Shown: positions 17,546 through 26,218 of the stretch, one piece after another
Numbering within the stretch: the first letter of the stretch is position 1
Layout of the letters: each line of letters opens with the position of its first letter
NCBI GenBank assembly: GCA_031398385.1
Contig: JANNNE010000310.1
Span: forward strand, 1-49,673
DNA length: 49,673 nt
Direction: 5' to 3'
From: Ideonella_A sp031398385
GTDB lineage: Bacteria; Pseudomonadota; Gammaproteobacteria; Burkholderiales; Burkholderiaceae_C
The notes under the pieces: generated by a model
The model's input: the letters and a program-made list of their open reading frames with translations, nothing else
Databases searched by the model: none
What the model was told of the DNA's origin: nothing
Translations under genes and position numbers: made by a program

Positions 17546-17556
17546 CGTCACCGGCC

Positions 17557-19092
17557 ATGCTTCAATCACGCATGGAACGCATTCTCCCGCCGGCGCGGCG
17601 CCGCCACCCGCTTTACCGCACGCCGGCCTCGCGCGCAATCGAGGCCGCCGCCATCGCGGCGGTTCGAGTCGACCGCGGTGAAACCCAGCTGATGATCCGC
17701 GCCGGGATGGCGATCGCCCGTCTGGCTGCAGCGGTTGCACCGTTCGCCGATCGCATCTGGATTGCCGCCGGGCCAGGCAACAACGGCGGCGACGGCATCG
17801 AAGCCGCGATTCGGCTGCAGGCGCAGGGCCGACGCGTCACGTTGACGCTCGCCGCCGATCCGGCCCGCCTGCCGACCGACGCTGCAGCCGCGCTGCAACG
17901 CGCGCAGGCCAGTGGCATTGCCATCGACATCTCCGGTTCAGAGCCGCCCTCGCTGACGAGCCAGGATCTCGCGATCGATGCCCTGCTCGGCCTCGGCAGC
18001 AATCGCCCGCCCGAAGGCCTGATCGCCAATGCGGTACGCCGCCTCGATGACCAGCCGTGCGGCATTCTTGCAGTCGATCTGCCGACCGGCATCGAGGGCG
18101 ATACCGGCCAGTCGCTCGGCGGACCGGCGGTGCGCGCAACCCACACCTTGTCCCTGCTCACCTTGAAGCCCGGTCTGTTCACCGGCGCGGGACGCGACCA
18201 CGCGGGCATGGTCTGGCTGGATGAACTGGGCTGCGCCCCGCCGTCTATCGAACCCGATGCCTGGCTGAGCGGTCCGCTCGACCATGCCGCGGCAGCCCGG
18301 CGCCACGCCGCACACAAGGGCAGCTTCGGCGATGTGGTCGCCATCGGCGGCGCGGCGGGCATGAGCGGGGCCGTCATGCTGTGCGCGCGGGCGGCGCATG
18401 CGTCTGGTGCCGGGCGTGTCTGGGTAGTGCCGCTCGATCGCGCCGCACCCTTGCTCGACCCGCTGCGTCCAGAGCTGATGTGGCGCCGCGATCTCGACAG
18501 TTTCGACGACGCATCGCTCGGCGCCAGCACCATCGTCTGCGGCTGCGGCGCTGGTGCGGCCGTTCGCGACCTGTTGCCGCGCCTGCTTGATCAGTCGCAA
18601 CGGCTGGTGCTCGACGCCGACGCCCTGAATGCAATCGCTGGCAGTCCATCGCTCCAGCAGTCGCTGGCCGCGCGGGCCGCACCCAGCATCCTGACACCGC
18701 ACCCCCTCGAGGCGGCACGCCTGCTGGGGATCGATACCGCCGCGGTACAGCGCGATCGCCTGTGGTCCGCGCAGGCACTGGCCGATCGTTATTCAACGGT
18801 GGTGGTCCTGAAGGGCTCGGGCACGATCGTCGCCGCCCCCGGCAATATTGCGCACCTCAACTCGAGCGGCAATGCCGCTTTGGCAACCGCCGGCAGCGGC
18901 GATGTGCTGGCCGGCTGGCTGGGCGGCATCTGGAGCGCGCTGGCGACCCAACCGGACAGCCCCGGGTCAGCGCAGCAGGTCGCCTTCGACGCAGCGTGCC
19001 GGGCCGTCTGGTGGCACGGCGCGACAGCCGAGGCGTCGGGGCTCGGCGTTCTCAGGGCCAGTGACCTGATCGACGCCATGAGCAGCCGATAG
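17557..19092 (+). CDS. nnr: Bifunctional NAD(P)H-hydrate epimerase / ADP-dependent NAD(P)H-hydrate dehydratase
   Basis: Repairs hydrated NADH/NADPH. The 511-residue fusion has an N-terminal epimerase (NnrE) with AAGPGNNGGDGIEAA, IDALLGLGSNRPPEG and VDLPTGIEGDTGQ. A C-terminal ribokinase-like dehydratase (NnrD, from about residue 245) follows, with HKGSFGDVVAIGGAAGMSGA, LDADALNAIA, LTPHPLEAARLLG, VLKGSGTIVAAP and ATAGSGDVLAGW. I start at the ATG 17557; an ATG five codons later is equally possible. A much longer in-frame reading (from 16444) only adds an out-of-frame translation of the dehydrogenase gene. Probably co-transcribed with the two genes upstream. Confidence 0.94.
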   Translation: MLQSRMERILPPARRRHPLYRTPASRAIEAAAIAAVRVDRGETQLMIRAGMAIARLAAAVAPFADRIWIAAGPGNNGGDGIEAAIRLQAQGRRVTLTLAADPARLPTDAAAALQRAQASGIAIDISGSEPPSLTSQDLAIDALLGLGSNRPPEGLIANAVRRLDDQPCGILAVDLPTGIEGDTGQSLGGPAVRATHTLSLLTLKPGLFTGAGRDHAGMVWLDELGCAPPSIEPDAWLSGPLDHAAAARRHAAHKGSFGDVVAIGGAAGMSGAVMLCARAAHASGAGRVWVVPLDRAAPLLDPLRPELMWRRDLDSFDDASLGASTIVCGCGAGAAVRDLLPRLLDQSQRLVLDADALNAIAGSPSLQQSLAARAAPSILTPHPLEAARLLGIDTAAVQRDRLWSAQALADRYSTVVVLKGSGTIVAAPGNIAHLNSSGNAALATAGSGDVLAGWLGGIWSALATQPDSPGSAQQVAFDAACRAVWWHGATAEASGLGVLRASDLIDAMSSR

Positions 19093-19110
19093 GCCAGCGC
19101 GAGTTGCTCG

Positions 19111-19127
19111 CCGGGCGAAGCGCCCGG
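19111..19127. terminator. Hairpin between converging nnr and rnr
   Basis: A 7-bp perfect stem CCGGGCG / CGCCCGG with loop AAG sits between the convergent ends of nnr (19092) and rnr (19138). There is no T-run on either side, so it may be a weak bidirectional terminator or simply block the two transcripts. Confidence 0.4.
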
Positions 19128-19137
19128 TCGGCAGGCG

Positions 19138-21417
19138 TCAGCGGCGTTTGCTGCCCTTGTTCGACGCCTTGCGCTCCACCGCCTTCGCCGCGCGCAACGG
19201 ATGGGCCGCGCCGCCGGCCGACGAACCGGCCCGGCCACGCGCCTGCTTTCTGGTGGCGGCCTTGATCGCTCGGTCACCATCCTTCACCGCGGCGAGTTCA
19301 GCCGCAGCGCTTGCGTTGCGGTCACGCTTGGCCCGCACCAGCGCGACATCTTCCTCGGCATCACGAACCATGCGGAAATCGATCTTGCGGCCATCCAGAT
19401 CGACACGGCTGACCTGCACCCGGACCCGAGAGCCAATGCCGTAGCGAATGCCGGTGCGTTCGCCGCGCAGCTCCTGGCGCGCTTCGTCGAAGCGGAAATA
19501 TTCGCCCCCGAGTTCGGTGATGTGGACCAGTCCTTCGACATACAAGCCGTCGAGTTGCACGAACAGGCCGAAATTGGTCGCGGCACTGACCGTGCCACCA
19601 AACTCCTCGCCGAGGTGCTCGCGCATGTAGCGGCATTTGAGCCAGGCCTCGACGTCGCGCGACGCCTCATCCGCACGCCGTTCATTGGCGCTGCAGTGCG
19701 AACCTGCGGCCTCCCACATTTGCGCCTCGGCGGTCAATTGGGCGGGCTTGGCATTCGGCTTGACCGGCGCCTTGCGCCGCTGCGGCGCGGGGTTTTTCAC
19801 CGGGCCGGTCAGCAGGTGATACCGCTTGCCGTTCAGCAGCGCCTTGATCACCCGGTGCACCAGCAGATCGGGGTATCGCCGGATCGGACTGGTGAAGTGG
19901 GTATAGGCGCTGTAGGCCAGACCGAAGTGGCCGTTGTTGGTTGCGGTGTAGATGGCCTGCTGCATCGATCGCAGCAGCATGGTGTGAATCTGCAACGCGT
20001 CGACGCGATCCTTGGTGGCCGCGGCAATCGCCTGGAACTCGCTGGGGCCGGGTTCGTCGCTGACCGACAGCCCGAGGCCGAGCGACTTCAGGTAGTTCTG
20101 CAGCAGCGTGGTCTTCTCCGGTGTCGGCCCTTCGTGCACCCGGAACAGCGACGCATGCTTGGAATGCTCGATGAAATCGGCGGCACACACGTTGGCGGCC
20201 AGCATCGCCTCCTCGATCAGCTTGTGCGCTTCGGTGCGGGTGCGCGGAATGATCTTTTCGATCCGGCCGTTCTCGTCGCAGACGATCTGGGTTTCGGTGG
20301 TCTCGAAGTCGACCGCCCCCCGGCGCGAGCGCTCCTTCAGAAGCGCGCGGTAGACCTCGTTGAGATCAAGCAGATGCGACACCAGCTGCTTGCGCCGCGT
20401 CGCTTCCGCGCCGCGTGTATTGGTCAGGATTGCCGCCACTTCGGTATAGGTGAGGCGTGCATGCGAGCAGATCACCGCCGGGAAGAACTGGTAGGCCTCG
20501 ATCACGCCGCTTTCGCTGACGATCATGTCGCACACCATCGCCAGCCGGTCTTCGTTCGGGTTCAGCGAGCACAGGCCGTTGGACAGTTTCTCCGGCAGCA
20601 TCGGGATCACACGACGCGGGAAATACACCGACGTGGCGCGCTCGTAGGCATCTTCATCGAGCGGCTCACCTGGCTTCACATAGTGGCTGACATCTGCAAT
20701 CGCCACCACCAGCCGCCAGCCATTCGGTGTCTTCGAGCGCTTGGTGGTGATCGGCTCGCAGTAGACGGCGTCGTCGAAGTCACGCGCATCCTCACCATCG
20801 ATGGTGACCAGCGGCACATCGCGCAGGTCGATGCGGTGCTTGCAATCGGCGGCCCGCACCTTGTCGGGCAGGCTCGCCGCCTGCGCCAGGGTCTCGGGCG
20901 CAAAACGATGCGGCACCTCGTATTTGCGAACCGCGATCTCGATCTCCATGCCGGGATCGTCGATCTCGCCGAGTACCTCGGTGACGCGGCCGACCGGCTG
21001 CGAATACATCGAAGGCGGCTCGGTCAGCTCGATCGCGACGACCTGCCCGGCAGTGGCATTGGCGGTGGCGTTCTTCGGTACCAGGATGTCCTGGCCATAA
21101 CGCTTGTCTTCCGGTGCGACCAGCCAGACGCCACTCTCGTTGAGCAGGCGGCCGATGATTGGCGCCTTCTTGCGCTCGATGATCTCTAGGATGCGCGCCT
21201 CAGGTCGCCCCTTGCGATCGAGCCGCACCACACGCGCCTTGACGCGGTCTCGGTGCAGCACCGCCCGCATCTCCTGGGCGGCCAGATAGAGGTCGGGCTG
21301 GCCATCGTCGCGGACGACGAAACCATGGCCATCGCGATGGCCTTGAACCGTGCCGTCGACCTCGTTGAGGAGATCGAGACCGGCAGCCGGCGAGCTTGAA
21401 TAGGTTGTTTTTTTAAT
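19138..21417 (-). CDS. rnr: Ribonuclease R, without the usual N-terminal HTH domain
   Basis: Processive 3'-5' exoribonuclease that degrades structured RNA. The protein has an OB/cold-shock domain opening with GTVQGHRDGHGFVVRDDG, the RNB catalytic core with VTIDGEDARDFDDAVYCEP, VYFPRRVIPMLPEKLSNGL and HFTSPIRRYPDLLVHR, an S1 domain (GTVSAATNFGLFVQLDGL) and a basic Lys/Arg tail. The roughly 70-residue helix-turn-helix domain at the front of E. coli RNase R is absent. The start is unresolved: no ATG, GTG or TTG lies in frame between the tRNA gene and an ATG at 21270 inside the cold-shock domain. I set the start at an ATT (21417-21415, then KKTTYSSSP). The alternative is a GTG at 21468, antisense within tRNA-Leu. 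Confidence 0.9.
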   Translation of the reverse strand: MKKTTYSSSPAAGLDLLNEVDGTVQGHRDGHGFVVRDDGQPDLYLAAQEMRAVLHRDRVKARVVRLDRKGRPEARILEIIERKKAPIIGRLLNESGVWLVAPEDKRYGQDILVPKNATANATAGQVVAIELTEPPSMYSQPVGRVTEVLGEIDDPGMEIEIAVRKYEVPHRFAPETLAQAASLPDKVRAADCKHRIDLRDVPLVTIDGEDARDFDDAVYCEPITTKRSKTPNGWRLVVAIADVSHYVKPGEPLDEDAYERATSVYFPRRVIPMLPEKLSNGLCSLNPNEDRLAMVCDMIVSESGVIEAYQFFPAVICSHARLTYTEVAAILTNTRGAEATRRKQLVSHLLDLNEVYRALLKERSRRGAVDFETTETQIVCDENGRIEKIIPRTRTEAHKLIEEAMLAANVCAADFIEHSKHASLFRVHEGPTPEKTTLLQNYLKSLGLGLSVSDEPGPSEFQAIAAATKDRVDALQIHTMLLRSMQQAIYTATNNGHFGLAYSAYTHFTSPIRRYPDLLVHRVIKALLNGKRYHLLTGPVKNPAPQRRKAPVKPNAKPAQLTAEAQMWEAAGSHCSANERRADEASRDVEAWLKCRYMREHLGEEFGGTVSAATNFGLFVQLDGLYVEGLVHITELGGEYFRFDEARQELRGERTGIRYGIGSRVRVQVSRVDLDGRKIDFRMVRDAEEDVALVRAKRDRNASAAAELAAVKDGDRAIKAATRKQARGRAGSSAGGAAHPLRAAKAVERKASNKGSKRR

Positions 21418-21425
21418 GATAGAAT
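21396..21425 (+). promoter_or_regulatory. Sigma70-type promoter of tRNA-Leu
   Basis: TTGAAT (21396-21401) and TAGAAT (21420-21425) are separated by 18 bp in an AT-rich island. Transcription would begin near 21432, a few bases before the mature tRNA. The boxes lie where the 5' end of the oppositely directed rnr would be expected. Confidence 0.7.
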
Positions 21426-21440
21426 CTCGGGTTACTGAAT

Positions 21441-21525
<85 letters not shown>

Positions 21526-21531
21526 AAGATA

Positions 21532-21557
21532 ACAGCAAGTTGATTGACAGCAAGTTG
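21532..21557 (+). repeat. Short direct repeat after tRNA-Leu
   Basis: ACAGCAAGTTG occurs at 21532-21542 and again at 21547-21557, a 15-bp period. It lies between the CCA end and the terminator hairpin. There is no integrase or second tRNA fragment nearby to suggest an attachment site. Confidence 0.6.
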
Positions 21558-21561
21558 CGAG

Positions 21562-21595
21562 AAGCCGGCGATCACGAAGGTGAGCCGGCTTTTTT
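21562..21595 (+). terminator. Rho-independent terminator of tRNA-Leu
   Basis: Outer stem AGCCGGC (21563-21569) with GCCGGCT (21584-21590), inner stem TCAC/GTGA closing a GAAG tetraloop, then a run of six T on the plus strand. It also faces the end of the phosphoribosyltransferase gene (stop at 21698) and may act in both directions. Confidence 0.85.
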
Positions 21596-21697
21596 GCGTC
21601 TGGCTTGCAACGGGAGGTTGGGATGCGGGTGCCCGGGTCATGCGATCCGCATCGCGGTGATTCGGCGCGCTGGTGTATCGCGTCGAGTGGGGTTCGT

Positions 21698-22219
21698 TCA
21701 GATGACAAACTTGCGAGCCAGTCCTTCCGGCCGCGTATCGTCGTAGTCTTCGAAGGGCTGGTGGATCCAGGGACTGGTCGGCAGCAGTTCGACATAGTAA
21801 TCGGGCGTGTAGGTCGACACCCCCTTGGTCCAGATCACCGCCGAGCGCAGTTCGCTGATCGACGGCATGCCACGCAACCGCTCAACGACAGCGCGCAGGG
21901 TGATGCCGGAGTCGGCCAGATCATCGACCAGCAACACGCGCCCGCCGAGGTCGCCGCGCGGCATCGTGATGTACTTGGCCATGTCCAGGCGGCCCTGGAT
22001 GGTGCCGGCCTCGGCCCGGTAGCTGCTGGTCGACATGATCGCCAGCGGCTTGTCGAACACGCGTGACAACACGTCGCCAGGGCGCATGCCACCGCGCGCC
22101 AGGCAAAGAATCTGGTCGAACTCCCAGCCTGAAGCATGCACCTTGAGTGCCAGCCGTTCGATCAACAGATGGTATTCGTCCCACGATACATACAGGTGCT
22201 TGCCATCGTCGGTCAGCAT
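21698..22219 (-). CDS. Type I phosphoribosyltransferase (hypoxanthine/xanthine-type)
   Basis: The 173-residue protein has the PRPP-binding loop VLLVDDLADSGITLRAV (about residues 85-101), a PPi-loop segment ILCLARGGMRPGDVLSR and a C-terminal WIHQPFEDYDD hood-like region, as in xanthine/hypoxanthine phosphoribosyltransferases. It would make a purine nucleotide from a free base and PRPP. The start at 22219 is supported by an AGAGGAAA SD. It follows purA by 37 nt, in keeping with purine salvage, as in other betaproteobacteria. The preferred base is not decidable here. Confidence 0.88.
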   Translation of the reverse strand: MLTDDGKHLYVSWDEYHLLIERLALKVHASGWEFDQILCLARGGMRPGDVLSRVFDKPLAIMSTSSYRAEAGTIQGRLDMAKYITMPRGDLGGRVLLVDDLADSGITLRAVVERLRGMPSISELRSAVIWTKGVSTYTPDYYVELLPTSPWIHQPFEDYDDTRPEGLARKFVI

Positions 22220-22256
22220 CGGCTTTCCTCTGGAAATTGGGGTCGGTTCGGGCTGC

Positions 22257-23597
22257 TCAGGCCCGATAAGGATGTCGCAACAGTATCGTATGGTCACGAT
22301 CGGGGCCGGTCGAGACCATCGCGATCGGCGCACCGATATATTGCTGCACCGTTTCGAGATAGCGGCGCGCGTTCAGCGGCAGGGCCTCCCATTCGGTGAG
22401 GCCGGCGGTTACTTCGGTCCAGCCGGGGAAGCTCTCGTAGATCGGTTTGCAGGCAAAAATCTCGTCGGCATCGAGTGGCAGGATGTCGATGGTGCGGCCC
22501 TCAAGTTCGTAGCCGACGCAGACCTTGATCTCCGGCAGGCCGTCGAGCACGTCGAGCTTGGTGATGCACAAGCCGCTCACGCCGTTGATGATCATCGACC
22601 GTTTGAGCAAGGCCGCATCGAGCCAGCCGCAGCGACGGGGTCGCCCGGTCACGACGCCGCGCTCCTGCCCGACCGTCGACAGGTGATAGCCAACGGTGCC
22701 GGGCTCCTCCATCGGCAATTCGGTCGGAAACGGACCGCTGCCGACCCGCGTCGTATAAGCCTTGGTGATGCCGAGGACATAGTGCAATTGATCAGGTCCG
22801 ACACCCGCACCGGCTGCCGCATTGCCAGCAACGCAATTGCTGGAAGTGACGTACGGATAAGTACCATGATCGATGTCGAGCAAGGTTCCTTGTGCCCCTT
22901 CAAACAGCAGGTTCGAACCGTCGCGATGAGCGCAATGCAGGCGGTACCCGACATCGGCCAGCATCGGCTTCAGCTGTTCGGCAACCTTCATCGCATGGTC
23001 GAAGATCGGATCGAACTCGAGCGCTTCGCTTTTCAGTGATCCGGTCAGCACTTCGTTGTGCAGCGCCAGCAATTCGCGCAGCTTGGCGGCGAACCGCTTC
23101 GGGTGCTTCAAGTCCTGAACCCGCAGCGCACGCCGCGCCACCTTGTCTTCGTAGGCCGGGCCGATGCCCTTGCCGGTGGTGCCGATCTTGCCTGCGCCGC
23201 TGGTTTCGCGCAGCGCCTCGCGCGCCTTGTCGACCGCGACGTGGAACGGCATGATCAGCGGGCACGACTCGCTGATGAACAGCCGCGAGCGCACGTCGAC
23301 CCCGATCGCTTCCAGGCGCTCGATCTCGCCCAGCAGGTGGGTCGGATCGACCACCACGCCGTTGCCGATGTAGCAGGCCACGCCGTCGCGCATGATGCCC
23401 GACGGGATCAGCTGCAGCGCGGTCTTCACGCCCTTGATGACGAGTGTGTGGCCGGCGTTGTGGCCGCCCTGAAAGCGCACCACGCCTTGCGCATGGTCGG
23501 TCAGCCAGTCGACGACCTTGCCCTTGCCCTCGTCGCCCCATTGGGTTCCGACGACGACCACGTTGCGGCCCGGGGCCTGCGGTTTGACTTGCTGCAT
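22257..23597 (-). CDS. purA: Adenylosuccinate synthetase
   Basis: GTP-dependent first step from IMP to AMP. The 446-residue protein has the phosphate loop VVGTQWGDEGKGKVVDWL, FQGGHNAGHTLV, GTTGKGIGPAYEDK and the C-terminal GVSGLCITKLDVLDGL. The start MQQVKPQAPG at 23597 is chosen because longer in-frame readings run into hisZ. Order hisZ-purA-phosphoribosyltransferase is typical of betaproteobacteria. Confidence 0.97.
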   Translation of the reverse strand: MQQVKPQAPGRNVVVVGTQWGDEGKGKVVDWLTDHAQGVVRFQGGHNAGHTLVIKGVKTALQLIPSGIMRDGVACYIGNGVVVDPTHLLGEIERLEAIGVDVRSRLFISESCPLIMPFHVAVDKAREALRETSGAGKIGTTGKGIGPAYEDKVARRALRVQDLKHPKRFAAKLRELLALHNEVLTGSLKSEALEFDPIFDHAMKVAEQLKPMLADVGYRLHCAHRDGSNLLFEGAQGTLLDIDHGTYPYVTSSNCVAGNAAAGAGVGPDQLHYVLGITKAYTTRVGSGPFPTELPMEEPGTVGYHLSTVGQERGVVTGRPRRCGWLDAALLKRSMIINGVSGLCITKLDVLDGLPEIKVCVGYELEGRTIDILPLDADEIFACKPIYESFPGWTEVTAGLTEWEALPLNARRYLETVQQYIGAPIAMVSTGPDRDHTILLRHPYRA

Positions 23598-23656
23598 GGA
23601 TGGATTGTCCGAAGCTGGATCTGGATTTGAAATCTGCGTAAAACGACTGCGACCGG

Positions 23657-24820
23657 TCAGAGTGCGCGCACCACCCACCGGCCCTCGATGTCGATCAATT
23701 CTCGATCGCAATCGAATTCCTGACCTTCATGTTCATGGCCGGGCAGCATGCACACCACCGTATCACCCTGCTCGCGCAGGCGCCGCACGGCAGCGCGCAA
23801 CGCCGGATCGCCACTCCAAGGCGCGCGAATCGCCGCACCGACGCGTCGTGTGGGCAACAGGCTGGCAATCAGCCTGACATCCAGGCTGAAGCCGACCGCC
23901 GGCCGGTTGCGCCCGAACACCGCGCCGACCTCGTCGTAACGCCCGCCACGCAAGACGGCATCACTCGAACCCTGCACGTAGACGGCAAAACGCGAGCCGC
24001 TGTAATAGGCGTAGCCGCCGAGGTCCGCCAAATCGATACCGAGCCGAGCCTCCGGGTGCACCCGCTGAACATGCTCGGCCAGCTGACGCAGATCGTCCAA
24101 GGCACGTTGCAATGCCGGACGGGCCGGCAACTCACGCTGCGCGACCGCCAGCACCTCGACCGACCCGTAAAGGCCGAGCAACTGCCGAAGGCCGGCACGC
24201 GACTCGGCGGGAAAATCGCTGCAGGCCGCATCGAGCGCTGATGGATCCTTGGCCGCCAGGGCCGCCACCACGCCGGAAAGCCGCAGCGCGTCGACCGGAA
24301 CACCGGCGAGCAGCGCGCGAACGATGCGTGTATCGCCCAGGTCCAGCGCCAGCCCGGAAATGCCCGCTTCGGCCAAACCGTCGAGGGCCAGATCGATCAC
24401 CTCGGTTTCGGCCTCGATGCCGGCGTGTCCATAAATTTCCGCACCGAACTGAAGCGGCTCGCGGCTGCCGCTCAGACCTGCCGGTCGGGTATGCACAACC
24501 GGCCCGCAGTAACACAGTCGGGCGATGCCTTGCCGGTTCAGCAGATGGGCATCGATGCGTGCAACCTGAGGCGTCGTATCGGCACGCAGCCCCATCGTCC
24601 GGCCGCTCAGCTGATCGACCAGTTTGAAAGTCTGTAGATCGAGCGCGTGCCCGGTACCCGACAGCAGCGATTCGAGGTGCTCGAGCAAGGGCGGAATCAC
24701 CAGCTCGTAGCCACAGCGGCGGGCACCGTCGATCAGCCCCCGGCGCAAGTCCTCGATGTGCCTGGCCTGCGCGGGAAGCACATCCGAAATGTGCTCAGGC
24801 AACAGCCAAGCAGACGACAT
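23657..24820 (-). CDS. hisZ: ATP phosphoribosyltransferase regulatory subunit
   Basis: HisRS-like protein that pairs with short-form HisG to start histidine synthesis; it has no aminoacylation activity. The 387-residue protein begins WLLPEHISDVLPAQA and has LRADTTPQVARIDAHLL and the HisRS-like GLSGSREPLQFGAEIYG, but lacks the complete class II motif set of HisRS. A full HisRS (hisS) is encoded separately at 32468-33751. hisG is not in the window. ATG at 24820. Confidence 0.94.
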   Translation of the reverse strand: MSSAWLLPEHISDVLPAQARHIEDLRRGLIDGARRCGYELVIPPLLEHLESLLSGTGHALDLQTFKLVDQLSGRTMGLRADTTPQVARIDAHLLNRQGIARLCYCGPVVHTRPAGLSGSREPLQFGAEIYGHAGIEAETEVIDLALDGLAEAGISGLALDLGDTRIVRALLAGVPVDALRLSGVVAALAAKDPSALDAACSDFPAESRAGLRQLLGLYGSVEVLAVAQRELPARPALQRALDDLRQLAEHVQRVHPEARLGIDLADLGGYAYYSGSRFAVYVQGSSDAVLRGGRYDEVGAVFGRNRPAVGFSLDVRLIASLLPTRRVGAAIRAPWSGDPALRAAVRRLREQGDTVVCMLPGHEHEGQEFDCDRELIDIEGRWVVRAL

Positions 24821-24848
24821 GTGGTTTCAACAAGGAATTAAAGCGCAG

Positions 24849-24854
24849 ATTGTA
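24849..24854 (-). promoter_or_regulatory. Possible -10 box for hisZ-purA
   Basis: The minus strand reads TACAAT 28 nt before the hisZ ATG, which would give a leader of about 20 nt. I see no good -35 hexamer at 16-18 bp. Confidence 0.4.
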
Positions 24855-25037
24855 CCGGGCGACTTGGCGTCGGGCGGCGTCGGCGTAGCCGCAATCGGCT
24901 GCATGCTCAACGCCGCGCAGGCTCCAACCAGGCCATCAACGACGGCACCGCCCGCGGGTCCGAAGCCTGGCGCTCGCCGGGAGCCCAGAGGATTGGACAT
25001 CCCCAGTCACCGAGACGGCCAATGACGGCACGGAGAT

Positions 25038-25054
25038 GAGCCGGCTTGCGGCTC
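25038..25054 (-). other. Hairpin downstream of the hfq-hflX-hflK-hflC-DUF2065 run
   Basis: A 6-bp stem GAGCCG/CGGCTC with a 5-nt loop lies about 50 nt after the DUF2065 stop. No T-run follows, so it is only a possible transcript end. The rest of the 279-nt gap between DUF2065 and hisZ (24821-25099) holds no gene that I can see. Confidence 0.35.
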
Positions 25055-25099
25055 AGCGCTGGCTGAATGGTGGGACACCGCGGCGAACCAGCCTGGCGT

Positions 25100-25288
25100 T
25101 CATTTCCAGAACACCAGCAACATCACGAGCCCGGCCAGCATGCTCGACAGGCCGATGAAACGGATCTGCCCGTCGCTCATCAGCACCGCACGCTGGAAGA
25201 TGCTGCGCCACGCGGTTGGACTGAAAAATGGCAGCAGACCCTCAACCACCAGCATCAGCGCCAATGCCCCCAGCAGCATGTCTCCCAC
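25100..25288 (-). CDS. DUF2065 family small membrane protein
   Basis: A 62-residue protein with two hydrophobic helices (LLGALALMLVVEGLLPFF and IGLSSMLAGLVMLLVFW) joined by a short polar loop containing W, R and Q. This matches the DUF2065 pattern commonly found just after hflC. Function is unknown; its position suggests a link with the HflKC membrane complex. The GTG at 25288 has a GAGAG SD at good spacing. An ATG three codons later is an alternative. Confidence 0.85.
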   Translation of the reverse strand: MGDMLLGALALMLVVEGLLPFFSPTAWRSIFQRAVLMSDGQIRFIGLSSMLAGLVMLLVFWK

Positions 25289-25303
25289 GTTGTCAGGCTC
25301 TCG

Positions 25304-26200
25304 TCAACGGCGTGGAGCCGACCCGCCAGCCGGACTGCCGGCGCCCCGCATAGCCTTGAAGAACTCGCTGTTCGGGTCGACCACCATCACGTCGGACTTG
25401 CTGCGGAAGCTCGCCCGATAGGCCTCGAGACTGCGGTAGAACTGAGCGAATTGCGGATCGCGACCAAACGCTTCCGAAAACAAGGCAGCCGCACTCGCAT
25501 CGCCCTCGCCCTTGACCTTCTGCGCATCCCGATACGCCTCGGCGACGATGACATCGCGTTGCCGATCTGCATCGGCGCGGATCTTTTCGCTCTCGGCGGC
25601 ACCGGTCGAGCGCAACTCGTTGGCGACCCGCTTGCGCTCCGACTCCATGCGGCGGTAGATCGAATCGGTGATGGTTGCCGAAAAGTCGACGCGCTTGATC
25701 CGCACATCGACGATCTGGATACCGAACGAGGTGGCTTCGTCTGCCAATCGGCTACGCACGCCCTGCATCACGCGCTCGCGATCCGTGGCGAGCATTTCCT
25801 GGACGGTGCGCTTGGTCACTTCCTCGTTGAATGCCGCCTGCACGATCGGGCTCAGCCTCGACTCGAGGTTGCGCACATCGACGCCGTTGTTACGGATGAA
25901 CTGGCGTGCATCGGTGATGCGCCACTTGATCAGCCAGTCGATGACCAGCGCCTTTTTCTCGGCCGTGAAGATGGGCCGGGTTTCCGGGCTGTCCATGGTG
26001 TGGACGCGGCGATCGAGAAACACGACGTTCTGGAACGGCGGCGGCATCTTGAACTTCAGTCCCGGCGTGGTCACGACTTCCTTGATTTCGCCGAGCGCGT
26101 AGATCACGGCAAACTGCCGCTGGTCGACGATGAACAAGGTTGAAAAAGCCAGCATCAGCGCAATCAATGCGCCGGCGACGATCAGAGCAATTCGGTTCAT
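25304..26200 (-). CDS. hflC: HflC, SPFH-domain modulator of FtsH
   Basis: Inner-membrane, periplasm-facing SPFH protein that forms a cage with HflK around the FtsH protease. The 298-residue protein has one N-terminal transmembrane helix (about residues 5-25), then FIVDQRQFAVIYALGE, the SPFH domain (FTAEKKALVIDWLIKWRITD) and a long charged helix with AAESEKIRADADRQRDVIVAEAYR... character. It follows hflK after 18 nt. The short Gly/Ser/Arg C-terminus is variable in the family. Confidence 0.95.
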   Translation of the reverse strand: MNRIALIVAGALIALMLAFSTLFIVDQRQFAVIYALGEIKEVVTTPGLKFKMPPPFQNVVFLDRRVHTMDSPETRPIFTAEKKALVIDWLIKWRITDARQFIRNNGVDVRNLESRLSPIVQAAFNEEVTKRTVQEMLATDRERVMQGVRSRLADEATSFGIQIVDVRIKRVDFSATITDSIYRRMESERKRVANELRSTGAAESEKIRADADRQRDVIVAEAYRDAQKVKGEGDASAAALFSEAFGRDPQFAQFYRSLEAYRASFRSKSDVMVVDPNSEFFKAMRGAGSPAGGSAPRR

Positions 26201-26218
26201 GACAGGAAGACTCTGGGT

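Noticed and set aside
16444..17556. Long N-terminal extension of the NAD(P)HX repair protein (882 codons in all)
   Set aside because: The extra 371 codons overlap the DadA-like gene in another frame and are Arg/Ala/Pro-rich without domain character.
24821..25099. Search for a small gene between hisZ and the DUF2065 gene
   Set aside because: Only very short readings (for example a 16-codon one beginning just after the DUF2065 stop) without SD or similarity were found.
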